A stretch of 32,046 bases of DNA from Rhizobium sp. Q54 (lineage in GTDB: Bacteria; Pseudomonadota; Alphaproteobacteria; UBA828): the NCBI GenBank assembly GCA_945892755.1, contig CAMDDO010000036.1, forward strand, positions 1 through 32,046. The letters run 5' to 3'. The number at the start of each line of letters is the position of its first letter. The stretch's first letter is position 1. The notes beneath the pieces are model-generated. The model searched no databases. It saw nothing but the letters and a program-made list of their open reading frames with translations, and was not told the DNA's origin. Made by a program: the position numbers and the translations under genes. Positions 25,776-32,046 of this stretch are shown piece after piece.

Positions 25776-26828
25776 ATGGCAGAGCCTCAGGCACGGCCCG
25801 CACGCTTCACCATCGGCGACATCGTTCCTTCGTTCAATCTTTCACGGCCCGATGGCACGGTGCTCGATATCGGGGGCGATGAGTGCGCGGGGCATTTTCG
25901 CGTGCTTCTGTTCGGCGCCGGCGCGAGCGCAGGCGCGGCGATGGCCGACGCGCACCGCGCGCTGAGCCAAAAGCGCGCGGCGCTCGCCAAGCATGGCGCG
26001 CTGCTCTACGCGGTTTGGCCCGGCCCGCCAAATCGGGCCGCGACGAGCGAGGCATCGATCGCGCCATTATTCGATCCCGATCGACGCATCGAAGCCGCGT
26101 TTCGCCCTGACACGCAGCCAGCCGAACGGCCGTTCGCGATCGTGCTCTGCCCGAACCAGCATTTGCTATTTCTGAGCGCGGATTTGACCGTTGAGTTCGA
26201 CGCCATGGTGGCCGCCATCACCCGCGAGGCTAGGCATTTTCGGCCGTCCGAGGGCGGACGCCAACCGCCGGTCCTGATCGTGCCCCGCGTCTTCAGCGCC
26301 GAGGATTGCAAGGCGTTGATCGAACGCTTCAAGACCGAGGGCAATGTCTATGTCGAGCCCGGTCATGGCGACAAGGGTCTGACGCAGGACTACAAGATGC
26401 GCATCCCGGAATATGGCCGCGACGACCGCGTCGATCATTGGCTGATGAACCAGGCGACAATCGGCTTCATCAATGAGCGCCTCAAGCGGCGCTTCCTGCC
26501 CGAGGTGCGCAAGGCGTTCGCCTACAACATCACGCGTCACGAAGCCTATCGCATCACGAAATACGAAGGCGCGCGCGGTGGCGAGCTGCACGGCCATCGC
26601 GACAACAGCGAATTGCGCGTCGCGCACCGCCGCTTCGCGCTTTCGATCAACCTCAACAGCGAGGCGTTCGAGGGCGGCGGCCTGCGCTTTCCCGAATATG
26701 GTGGGCAGGTTTATCGGCCGTCGAGCGGCACGGCGCTGCTGTTCTCAAGCGGCTTGCTGCACGAGGCCCTGCACGTGACCAAGGGTCGGCGCTTCGTGCT
26801 CTTGGGCTTCATGTTCGGCGAGAGTTGA
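25776..26828 (+). CDS. Redoxin-like domain fused to a 2-oxoglutarate/Fe(II) oxygenase
   Basis: A 350-residue two-domain protein. Residues about 10-155 have the look of an AhpC/peroxiredoxin fold (FTIGDIVPSFNLSRPDG, then FRVLLFGAGASAGAA), but the loop where the peroxidatic Cys belongs has none. Residues about 165-348 are a prolyl-4-hydroxylase-type oxygenase: HEAYRITKYEGARGGELHGH in outline, HxD as H274-R-D276, distal His in LLHEALHV (His329) and the 2-oxoglutarate Arg in TKGRRFVLL. So the hydroxylase site is complete while the redox site is missing. It follows the amine oxidase gene by 8 bases. The hydroxylated substrate is unknown; the fusion suggests a protein or small-molecule partner. Confidence 0.84.
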   Translation: MAEPQARPARFTIGDIVPSFNLSRPDGTVLDIGGDECAGHFRVLLFGAGASAGAAMADAHRALSQKRAALAKHGALLYAVWPGPPNRAATSEASIAPLFDPDRRIEAAFRPDTQPAERPFAIVLCPNQHLLFLSADLTVEFDAMVAAITREARHFRPSEGGRQPPVLIVPRVFSAEDCKALIERFKTEGNVYVEPGHGDKGLTQDYKMRIPEYGRDDRVDHWLMNQATIGFINERLKRRFLPEVRKAFAYNITRHEAYRITKYEGARGGELHGHRDNSELRVAHRRFALSINLNSEAFEGGGLRFPEYGGQVYRPSSGTALLFSSGLLHEALHVTKGRRFVLLGFMFGES

Positions 26829-26841
26829 GCTCGCCCGGGCG

Positions 26842-27417
26842 CTACATCGCCTCGGCCTTTTCGATCAGCACGTCCTTGGCCGGCACGTCGTCGAACTGGC
26901 CGACGCGGTGCGTCTCGACGCCCTCGATCGTCTCGACCACGTCCATGCCCTCGACCACGGCGCCGAACACGGCGTAGCCCCAACCGTCCGGGCTCTTGGC
27001 GCGGAAATTCAGGAAGGCGTTGTCCTTGGTGTTGATGAAGAACTGCGCCGAGGCCGAATGCGGATCGGACGTGCGCGCCATCGCGATCGTGCCGCTCGTG
27101 TTCTTGAGACCATTGTCCGCCTCGTTTTTGATCGTCGCATTGGTCGGCTTCTGGTCCATGCCGGGCACGAAACCGCCGCCCTGGATCATGAAATCCGGAA
27201 TCACACGATGGAAAATCGTGCCGTCATAGTGCCCGGCGCGGACATAACCGAGGAAATTCTCGACCGTCTTGGGCGCCTGTTCGGGATAGAGCTCGATCAC
27301 GATCGCGCCGAGGTTCGTGGTCAACCTGACGCGCGGCTTCTCGGCGGCGGAGGAACCGTCACCCGAGGGCGCGAACAGAATACCGGCGGCCAAGGCCACG
27401 ACGAAGGGACGAATCAT
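26842..27417 (-). CDS. Exported cyclophilin-type peptidyl-prolyl isomerase
   Basis: A 191-residue cyclophilin that isomerises proline bonds. A signal peptide ([19 protein letters not shown]) and SSAAEK at the likely cleavage site place it in the periplasm. Active-site blocks are [17 protein letters not shown] with the catalytic Arg, [20 protein letters not shown] and [14 protein letters not shown]. The start is the ATG at 27417 with GGAGAG upstream; the preceding TTG is not needed. It converges on the oxygenase gene with a 13-base gap and follows the PxpB-like gene after 87 bases, so it may be the last gene of that operon or separate. Confidence 0.9.
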   Translation of the reverse strand: MIRPFVVALAAGILFAPSGDGSSAAEKPRVRLTTNLGAIVIELYPEQAPKTVENFLGYVRAGHYDGTIFHRVIPDFMIQGGGFVPGMDQKPTNATIKNEADNGLKNTSGTIAMARTSDPHSASAQFFINTKDNAFLNFRAKSPDGWGYAVFGAVVEGMDVVETIEGVETHRVGQFDDVPAKDVLIEKAEAM

Positions 27418-27504
27418 CAAGCTCTCCAGTGCCTGCGCCGGGGCCCGATCGCCGCCGGCGGCGCATCATGTTGAAACCGCAAGCGCGGCGCAACCGCCTT
27501 TCGC

Positions 27505-28323
27505 TCAGCCATGCTGCTTCAAATAACCGGCGACGTCGAAGACGTCGTCCCGAATGTCATAGGCATATCGGCCGGACTGTACGGCGTCCCAAATCTCGTC
27601 ATATTCGAGCGGGCTGACCGAATAATAGCGCATGCGGTCGCCGGCCCTGATCAACACGCCGTCCTCGGGGAAGCCCTTGTTGCGCGGCGTGGGCTCATAG
27701 AGGTTGACCGCAAGCCGGCCGATCAATTGGTAGCCGCCGGGGCTCGCGACCGGATAGGGCCCGGTCGAAAAACCGGCCAAGGCAAGGCAGCGCGCCGGGG
27801 TGTAGCTGCGCGGCACCTTGTATTTCGGCGCGGTGATCCATTTCGATGGGTCGAGCACGCGCGAAAAATAGCAACCCGGCGTGAAGCCGACGCAGACCAC
27901 CCAATAGTCCGACGCGGTGTGGGTCTCGATCACCTGCTCGACCGTCAGATTGTTGCAGCGCGCGACGAAATCGATGTTCTTGTCGACGTTGCAGCGACGC
28001 GCCGTCTCCGCGCTCCACGGATCGTCGTACCAGACCGGTAGCCGGACATAGCGCGACTTGAGCGTCGTCAGGTCTTTCACCCGAGGCAGGAGCGGGCGGA
28101 TCGCCGCCTCGAGACGGGCGTGAGAGGTCGCCTCGGCGTCAAACACCAAGCCGAGCTCGCGCAAGGAGGGAATGACCTCGATCACGCTCGAAATCGCCTC
28201 GGCCTCGAGCGCCTCCTTCAGCGCCAGTACGCGGAAATTCAGCAGGAGATTCGCCTCGTCGCCGAACTCGACCGCGAGATAGCGATCACCCAGCGGGCGG
28301 AAGATCGGCTCGTCATAGATCAT
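27505..28323 (-). CDS. PxpB-like protein (5-oxoprolinase/allophanate hydrolase subunit 1 family)
   Basis: A 272-residue member of the KipI/PxpB family. With PxpC and PxpA such proteins open cyclic lactams (5-oxoproline) using ATP. Family blocks are FRPLGDRYLAVEFGDEAN, LRELGLVFD, VGFTPGCYF, GFSTGPYPVASPGGYQLIGR and RAGDRMRYYSVS. It differs from typical PxpB by its length (about 40 residues longer) and by the stretch SRVLDPSKWITAPKYKVPRS in the middle. No pxpA (LamB/YcsF) is in the window. The start at 28323 overlaps the PxpC-like gene by four bases (ATGA). Divergence suggests a substrate other than 5-oxoproline; that is inference. Confidence 0.82.
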   Translation of the reverse strand: MIYDEPIFRPLGDRYLAVEFGDEANLLLNFRVLALKEALEAEAISSVIEVIPSLRELGLVFDAEATSHARLEAAIRPLLPRVKDLTTLKSRYVRLPVWYDDPWSAETARRCNVDKNIDFVARCNNLTVEQVIETHTASDYWVVCVGFTPGCYFSRVLDPSKWITAPKYKVPRSYTPARCLALAGFSTGPYPVASPGGYQLIGRLAVNLYEPTPRNKGFPEDGVLIRAGDRMRYYSVSPLEYDEIWDAVQSGRYAYDIRDDVFDVAGYLKQHG

Positions 28324-29339
28324 GCGCCCGCCCTCATGGTCGCCTCGGCCGCCTTGAGCGCGCGCCATTGCGCGAGGCCGATTTCGCGCGCCTGGTTCGC
28401 GCCGATCGCCTTGAAACGCAGCATGGCGCCAGGCACCAATTGGCCCATCTTGCCGAGATCGTTCGTGATCACGGTCGCGATCTTGGCATAGCCGCCCGCG
28501 GTCGGGTTCTCGACTCCCATGACGATCGGCTCGATACCGCCCGGCACCTGGATGCCGCCGATCGGGATCACGTCATCGACGATGTCAGTCGGGCCCGAGC
28601 CGGCATCGCGCACCAGATACGCCGGTCGCTCATGGAGGGCGAGCTTGGGGCCGATCAGACGCATGCCCATGCGATCCGAGACCGGCGAGAGCTTCCACTC
28701 GACGCCGAGGAAGGTCTCGACGCCTTCCGGCGTGAACATGAAATCCTGCGGCCCGAGCACGACGTGGATCTCATTCGGCCGCTCGGGCCAGGGCGCGAGA
28801 TCATCAGGTAATTTTCGCCCGGCGACACGGCCGGACGAGGCGCGGGGCGTCCCAAGGCTCAGGCGATCGCCCGCTTTCAACGCGCGGCCGCCGAGCCCGC
28901 CCTGGCTGCCGCGAATATAGGTCGCGCGGCTGTTAAGATAGAGCGGCACATCGATTCCGCCGGCAATGGCCAGATAGCCGCGCGCGCCGCGCTTGACATA
29001 GCCCAATGCGAGCGTCGCGCCGGCCTTGACCGGCACCGCCTCGAACATCGGCATTGGCTGGCCGTCGAGCGCCGGCGCCATATCCGCCCCGGTCAGCGCG
29101 ATCACCGTGTCCCGCTCAAAGCGCAGGGTCGGCCCGCGCAGCAGCATCTCCAGCCCGGCATCGCCCGGCGGCTCGCGGCTCAAGGGCGGCGGCGTCAGGC
29201 TGTTACCGACCAGAAGATTGCCGAGGGCGAGCGCGTAATAGTCCTGCGCGCCGGCGGGCGGAATGCCGCGCGACAAATAGCCCGGCCGACCGCCATCTTG
29301 CACCGTGGTCTGAATGCCCGCCTGTAGCACGTCGATCAT
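28320..29339 (-). CDS. PxpC-like protein (allophanate hydrolase subunit 2 family)
   Basis: A 339-residue KipA/PxpC family protein, partner of the PxpB-like subunit. It opens MIDVLQAGIQTTVQDGGRPG, then YLSRGIPPAGAQDYYALALG, LLRGPTLRF, ALTGADMAPALDG, GYLAIAGGIDVP and VLGPQDFMFTPEGVETFL. Relatives usually read NPPG before the LE.. block; here ten residues (SLTPPPLSRE, 29172-29201) are inserted between the N and PPG without a frameshift. It is 1 base overlapped (TGATG) with the ABC ATPase gene upstream. The gene order PxpC then PxpB is opposite to E. coli. Confidence 0.85.
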   Translation of the reverse strand: MIDVLQAGIQTTVQDGGRPGYLSRGIPPAGAQDYYALALGNLLVGNSLTPPPLSREPPGDAGLEMLLRGPTLRFERDTVIALTGADMAPALDGQPMPMFEAVPVKAGATLALGYVKRGARGYLAIAGGIDVPLYLNSRATYIRGSQGGLGGRALKAGDRLSLGTPRASSGRVAGRKLPDDLAPWPERPNEIHVVLGPQDFMFTPEGVETFLGVEWKLSPVSDRMGMRLIGPKLALHERPAYLVRDAGSGPTDIVDDVIPIGGIQVPGGIEPIVMGVENPTAGGYAKIATVITNDLGKMGQLVPGAMLRFKAIGANQAREIGLAQWRALKAAEATMRAGA

Positions 29340-30451
29340 CAAACGCCCTCGATCAGCACGCCGTTCGCATCGAACAGGCGAAGCGCGCTCGGATTTGCGC
29401 TCAACACGAGGCCCTTGCCAAGCGGATAGCGCGTCGCCGCGTCGGTTTCGATCTGGATGGCGTCCTGCTCGTGAAGGTAGCCGCCCTCGCCCACCGGCCG
29501 GCAGACAACGAAATTGACCCGGCCGAGATGCTCGGTCAACGCGACCTGGACCGGGAGGCCGGCCTCGCCCGACGCGCCAACCACCAACTCATGCGGCCTG
29601 ATGCCGACCAAGACCTCCCGCCCACCGGCCAGGCCAAGCCCATTCGGCGCCGGAAGGCTCGCCTTTGGCGCATCGACCGCGCGCAGCCGCCCGTCAAGCA
29701 ATCTCATGCGGAACAGGTTCATCGACGGGCTGCCGATGAAGCGCGCGACGAAACTATTGGCGGGGCGCGCATAGACCCGGTCGGGCCGATCGACTTGTTG
29801 CACCTTGCCGCCGCGCATGACCGCCAGCGTGGTCGAGAGCGTCATGGCCTCGGCTTGGTCGTGCGTGACATAGATGATCGTGACGCCGAGTGCCTGGTGC
29901 AGCCGGCCGAGCTCGATGCGCATCTGCTCGCGCAGCTTGAGATCGAGGTTCGACAGCGGCTCGTCCATCAGGAACACGCGGGGCTTCCTGATCATGGCGC
30001 GCCCGAGCGCGACGCGCTGCCGCTCGCCGCCCGATAGCTGCGCGGGCTTCTTGTGCAGAAGTTTCTCGATGCCGAGAATCGCCGCGGTCTCGCTCAGTCT
30101 TGTTTCGATCTCGGCCTTGGGCACGCGACGGTTCTTCAAATTGAACGTGATGTTCTGCGCGGCGCTCATATGCGGATAGAGCGCGTAATCCTGAAACACC
30201 ATGGCGATGTCGCGGTCGCGCGGCGAAAGCGCTGTGACGTCGCGCTCGCCGATGAACACGCGGCCTCGGCTCGGGTATTCGAAGCCGGCGATGATCCGCA
30301 GCAGCGTCGTCTTGCCGCAGCCTGACGGCCCGAGGATCGAAAAAAAGCTGCCCGGTTCGATCGCGAGGTCGACGCCATCGAGCGCGGCGATCTCGCCGCC
30401 GGCATAGGTTTTCGCGATGCCCTCGAGCCGAACGCCGACGATCTCGCTCAT
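29339..30451 (-). CDS. Sugar-type ABC transporter ATPase (UgpC/MalK family)
   Basis: A 370-residue importer ATPase of the MalK/UgpC family. Walker A is GPSGCGKTTLLRIIAG, the Q-loop is AMVFQDYALYPHMS, the signature is LSGGERQRVALGRAMIRKP, Walker B is RVFLMDEPLSNLDLK and the switch His is in YVTHDQAEAM. The C-terminal TOBE domain includes VGIRPHELVVG. The start at 30451 follows the permease stop by one base. Family members power uptake of sugars, glycerol phosphate and other polar solutes; specificity is set by a binding protein outside the window. Confidence 0.93.
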   Translation of the reverse strand: MSEIVGVRLEGIAKTYAGGEIAALDGVDLAIEPGSFFSILGPSGCGKTTLLRIIAGFEYPSRGRVFIGERDVTALSPRDRDIAMVFQDYALYPHMSAAQNITFNLKNRRVPKAEIETRLSETAAILGIEKLLHKKPAQLSGGERQRVALGRAMIRKPRVFLMDEPLSNLDLKLREQMRIELGRLHQALGVTIIYVTHDQAEAMTLSTTLAVMRGGKVQQVDRPDRVYARPANSFVARFIGSPSMNLFRMRLLDGRLRAVDAPKASLPAPNGLGLAGGREVLVGIRPHELVVGASGEAGLPVQVALTEHLGRVNFVVCRPVGEGGYLHEQDAIQIETDAATRYPLGKGLVLSANPSALRLFDANGVLIEGV

Positions 30452-30452
30452 G

Positions 30453-31268
30453 CTAGCGCAAGGCCCCCAGACTGACACCGCGCACCATCTCACGCTGCAA
30501 CAAGAATACCACGACGATCAGTGGCGCGAACGAGACCACCGCGCCCGCGGTCAGGAAGCCCCAATCGGTCTGGAATGGCGTGATCGTGCTGCCAAGCCTG
30601 ACCGGCAGCGTGACCCAGGTGTCTTTGGTAAGAAGAAAGGCGAACAGGAACTCGTTCCAGGCGAACACGAAGGTGAAGATAGTGGTCACCGCAATGCCGC
30701 CCTTGGTCAGTGGCATGACGATGAAAAAGAGAATCTTGAGCGGCTTCGCGCCATCCGCGCTGGCGGCTTCGTCGATCGATTTCGGCACCTCGGCGAAGAA
30801 GCCCTGCAACATCCAGATCGCGAACGGCAGCGAAAACGACAGATAGACGATGACCAGGCCCGGATAGGTGTCAAGCAGCTTGGCGCGGCTCAGGATCAGA
30901 TAGAACGGTACCACCACCGAGATCGGCGGCAGCATGCGAAGCGAGAGGATCCACATGCCGATCTTCTCGCGGCCCCTGAGCGAGGAGCGCGCCAGGGCAT
31001 AGGCCGCGAGCGAGCCCAAGAAGATCGACACAATCGTGGTGCCGCCCGCCACGCCCAAACTGTTCAGCAAATAAGTGCCGTAATTCTTGTCGCGAAACAG
31101 CTCGGCATAATTTTCGATCGTGGGCACGAAGGCGAAGGACGGCGTCAGGCCGGTCAGCCCGCCTTCGGGCTTCAATGAGGTCATCGCGGTCCAGGCGATC
31201 GGAAACATCCAGGCCGCGAGCACGACCAGGAGTGGCACCATCCAGAGCATGGCGGTCCTGCGCCGCAT
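30453..31268 (-). CDS. ABC transporter permease (MalG/UgpE type)
   Basis: A 271-residue inner-membrane permease with about six hydrophobic helices, the first being MLWMVPLLVVLAAWMFPIAW. The ATPase-coupling EAA loop reads DEAASADGAKPLKILFFIV. The N-terminal part has the MalG-type TSLKPEGGL and NYAELF segment. The start at 31268 has no strong ribosome-binding site but lies 4 bases after the previous stop, so coupling is likely. Partner of the other permease and the ATPase. Confidence 0.92.
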   Translation of the reverse strand: MRRRTAMLWMVPLLVVLAAWMFPIAWTAMTSLKPEGGLTGLTPSFAFVPTIENYAELFRDKNYGTYLLNSLGVAGGTTIVSIFLGSLAAYALARSSLRGREKIGMWILSLRMLPPISVVVPFYLILSRAKLLDTYPGLVIVYLSFSLPFAIWMLQGFFAEVPKSIDEAASADGAKPLKILFFIVMPLTKGGIAVTTIFTFVFAWNEFLFAFLLTKDTWVTLPVRLGSTITPFQTDWGFLTAGAVVSFAPLIVVVFLLQREMVRGVSLGALR

Positions 31269-31272
31269 AGCG

Positions 31273-32046
31273 CTAACGCCGCTCCATGCCGATCGCACCC
31301 TGGCGCGAGATGGCGCGGATCAGGAGCGTGATCACGATGGTGACGACGCCGAGCAGCACGAGCGAGGTGGCCGCCGCGTCGCCCATCTGGAAATTGACGA
31401 AGGCGCTTTCCCAGGTCAGCACGGGGAGCGTATAGGACGCATCGCCCGGCCCGCCTTGCGTCGTCGCCACGATGATCTCGAAGGCGCGCAGGAGATCGAT
31501 CAGGCGCAATAGAAGCACGATCACCAGCACCCGCTTCAGGAGCGGGATCGTGATCAAGAAGATCTGGCGGAACAGGCCGGTGCGATCGAGCTCCGCCGCC
31601 TCGTAGAGCGAGCGCGGCACGGCATACATGCCGGCGAGCACGATCAAAAACACAAACGGCGTCCATTGCCACACGTCGATCGCGATGATGGCGAACAGGG
31701 CGATGTCGGTATCGGAGAGCCAGCCGATCTTGTCGATACCGAGCAGGCCGAGCATGTAGTTGATCACGCCGAAATCGCGCTGGTACATGAAGCGCCACAT
31801 CACCGCGGCGACGATCGGCGCGACCAGGATCGGCGTGGTCAATAGCGTGCGCACGATCGACATGCCGGGCAGGTCGCGCAGCCGATGAACCCAGGCCGCC
31901 AGCACGAAGCCGAGCACGAACTCGACGCCGAGCGCGGTGAACGCGAAGACGAACATGCGCGAGAGCGCGATATGGAATTTCGGAGAGATGAACAGATAAT
32001 AGGCCACCTCGAACAATGGCAATTTTCGGCTGATATAGTGTTTTGA
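31273..32046 (-). CDS. ABC transporter permease (MalF/UgpA type), 5'-truncated by the window
   Basis: The C-terminal 257 residues of a MalF-type permease. The frame is open to the window edge (beginning SKHYISRKLPLFEVAYYLFI), so the first helix and true start are outside. About five membrane helices are visible, and the EAA loop is YEAAELDRTGLFRQIFLITI. The stop at 31273 is 4 bases before the second permease start. A substrate-binding protein gene probably lies beyond the right edge; it would help identify the cargo. Confidence 0.9.
   Translation of the reverse strand, partial: SKHYISRKLPLFEVAYYLFISPKFHIALSRMFVFAFTALGVEFVLGFVLAAWVHRLRDLPGMSIVRTLLTTPILVAPIVAAVMWRFMYQRDFGVINYMLGLLGIDKIGWLSDTDIALFAIIAIDVWQWTPFVFLIVLAGMYAVPRSLYEAAELDRTGLFRQIFLITIPLLKRVLVIVLLLRLIDLLRAFEIIVATTQGGPGDASYTLPVLTWESAFVNFQMGDAAATSLVLLGVVTIVITLLIRAISRQGAIGMERR

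Noticed and set aside
29340-29342. TTG start for the PxpC-like gene
   Set aside because: The next codon is ATG and it couples exactly to the ATPase stop (TGATG); the TTG is not needed.
30452-30493. GTG start for the ABC ATPase
   Set aside because: The 14 extra codons overlap the permease end and have no family match; the ATG at 30451 begins the usual N-terminus.

Overview
This is GC-rich DNA from a bacterium, most likely an alphaproteobacterium. The evidence is ParE, GlnB and GlnA of alphaproteobacterial type, a SUF operon led by an Rrf2 regulator, many TGA/ATG start-stop overlaps, and dispersed palindromes of the GCCGGGCTTGACCCGGC kind that are common in that class. The genus cannot be fixed from the sequence. 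No phage, transposase, integrase or CRISPR array is visible.

Layout. 1-3.2 kb: the 5' part of parE (running off the left edge), a small exported protein, a DsbA-family oxidoreductase, a TfoX-N protein with a basic tail, a lipoprotein and tRNA-His. 3.2-6.5 kb: a class I aminotransferase, then the nitrogen-assimilation pair glnB-glnA behind a near-consensus sigma-54 promoter with a putative NtrC site centred at about -108. 6.8-7.0 kb: a lone tatA. 7.0-13.9 kb (minus strand): a complete SUF iron-sulfur assembly operon, rrf2-sufB-sufC-sufD-sufS-sufU-sufT-sufA, preceded by a 21-bp perfect-arm palindrome that is the obvious operator candidate and interrupted by two dispersed palindromic elements. 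14.0-15.3 kb: the two subunits of a 3-oxoacid CoA-transferase. 15.5-17.8 kb (plus): an enolase-superfamily enzyme, a truncated haemoglobin whose lipoprotein signal lies just upstream in another frame, and a c-type cytochrome.

17.8-32 kb is a catabolic and transport region. It holds a three-subunit molybdenum hydroxylase, a VOC-fold protein, a cytosine-deaminase-like amidohydrolase with an acetamidase/formamidase, an amine-oxidase-like flavoprotein paired with a fusion of a redoxin-like domain to a 2-oxoglutarate oxygenase domain, an exported cyclophilin, and a tightly packed operon of a sugar-type ABC importer (two permeases, ATPase) with PxpC- and PxpB-like proteins. The last permease runs off the right edge.

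The genes from 17.8 kb onward share a theme of opening C-N bonds in organic nitrogen compounds (hydroxylation, deamination, amide hydrolysis, amine oxidation, lactam opening) next to an uptake system. A common substrate is an inference; the sequence does not name it. The most unusual local observations are the split lipoprotein-globin, the cysteine-poor redoxin-oxygenase fusion, the divergent PxpBC pair with its 10-residue in-frame insertion, the palindromes with compensatory changes, and the glnBA control region. I found no clear evidence for a wholly new system.
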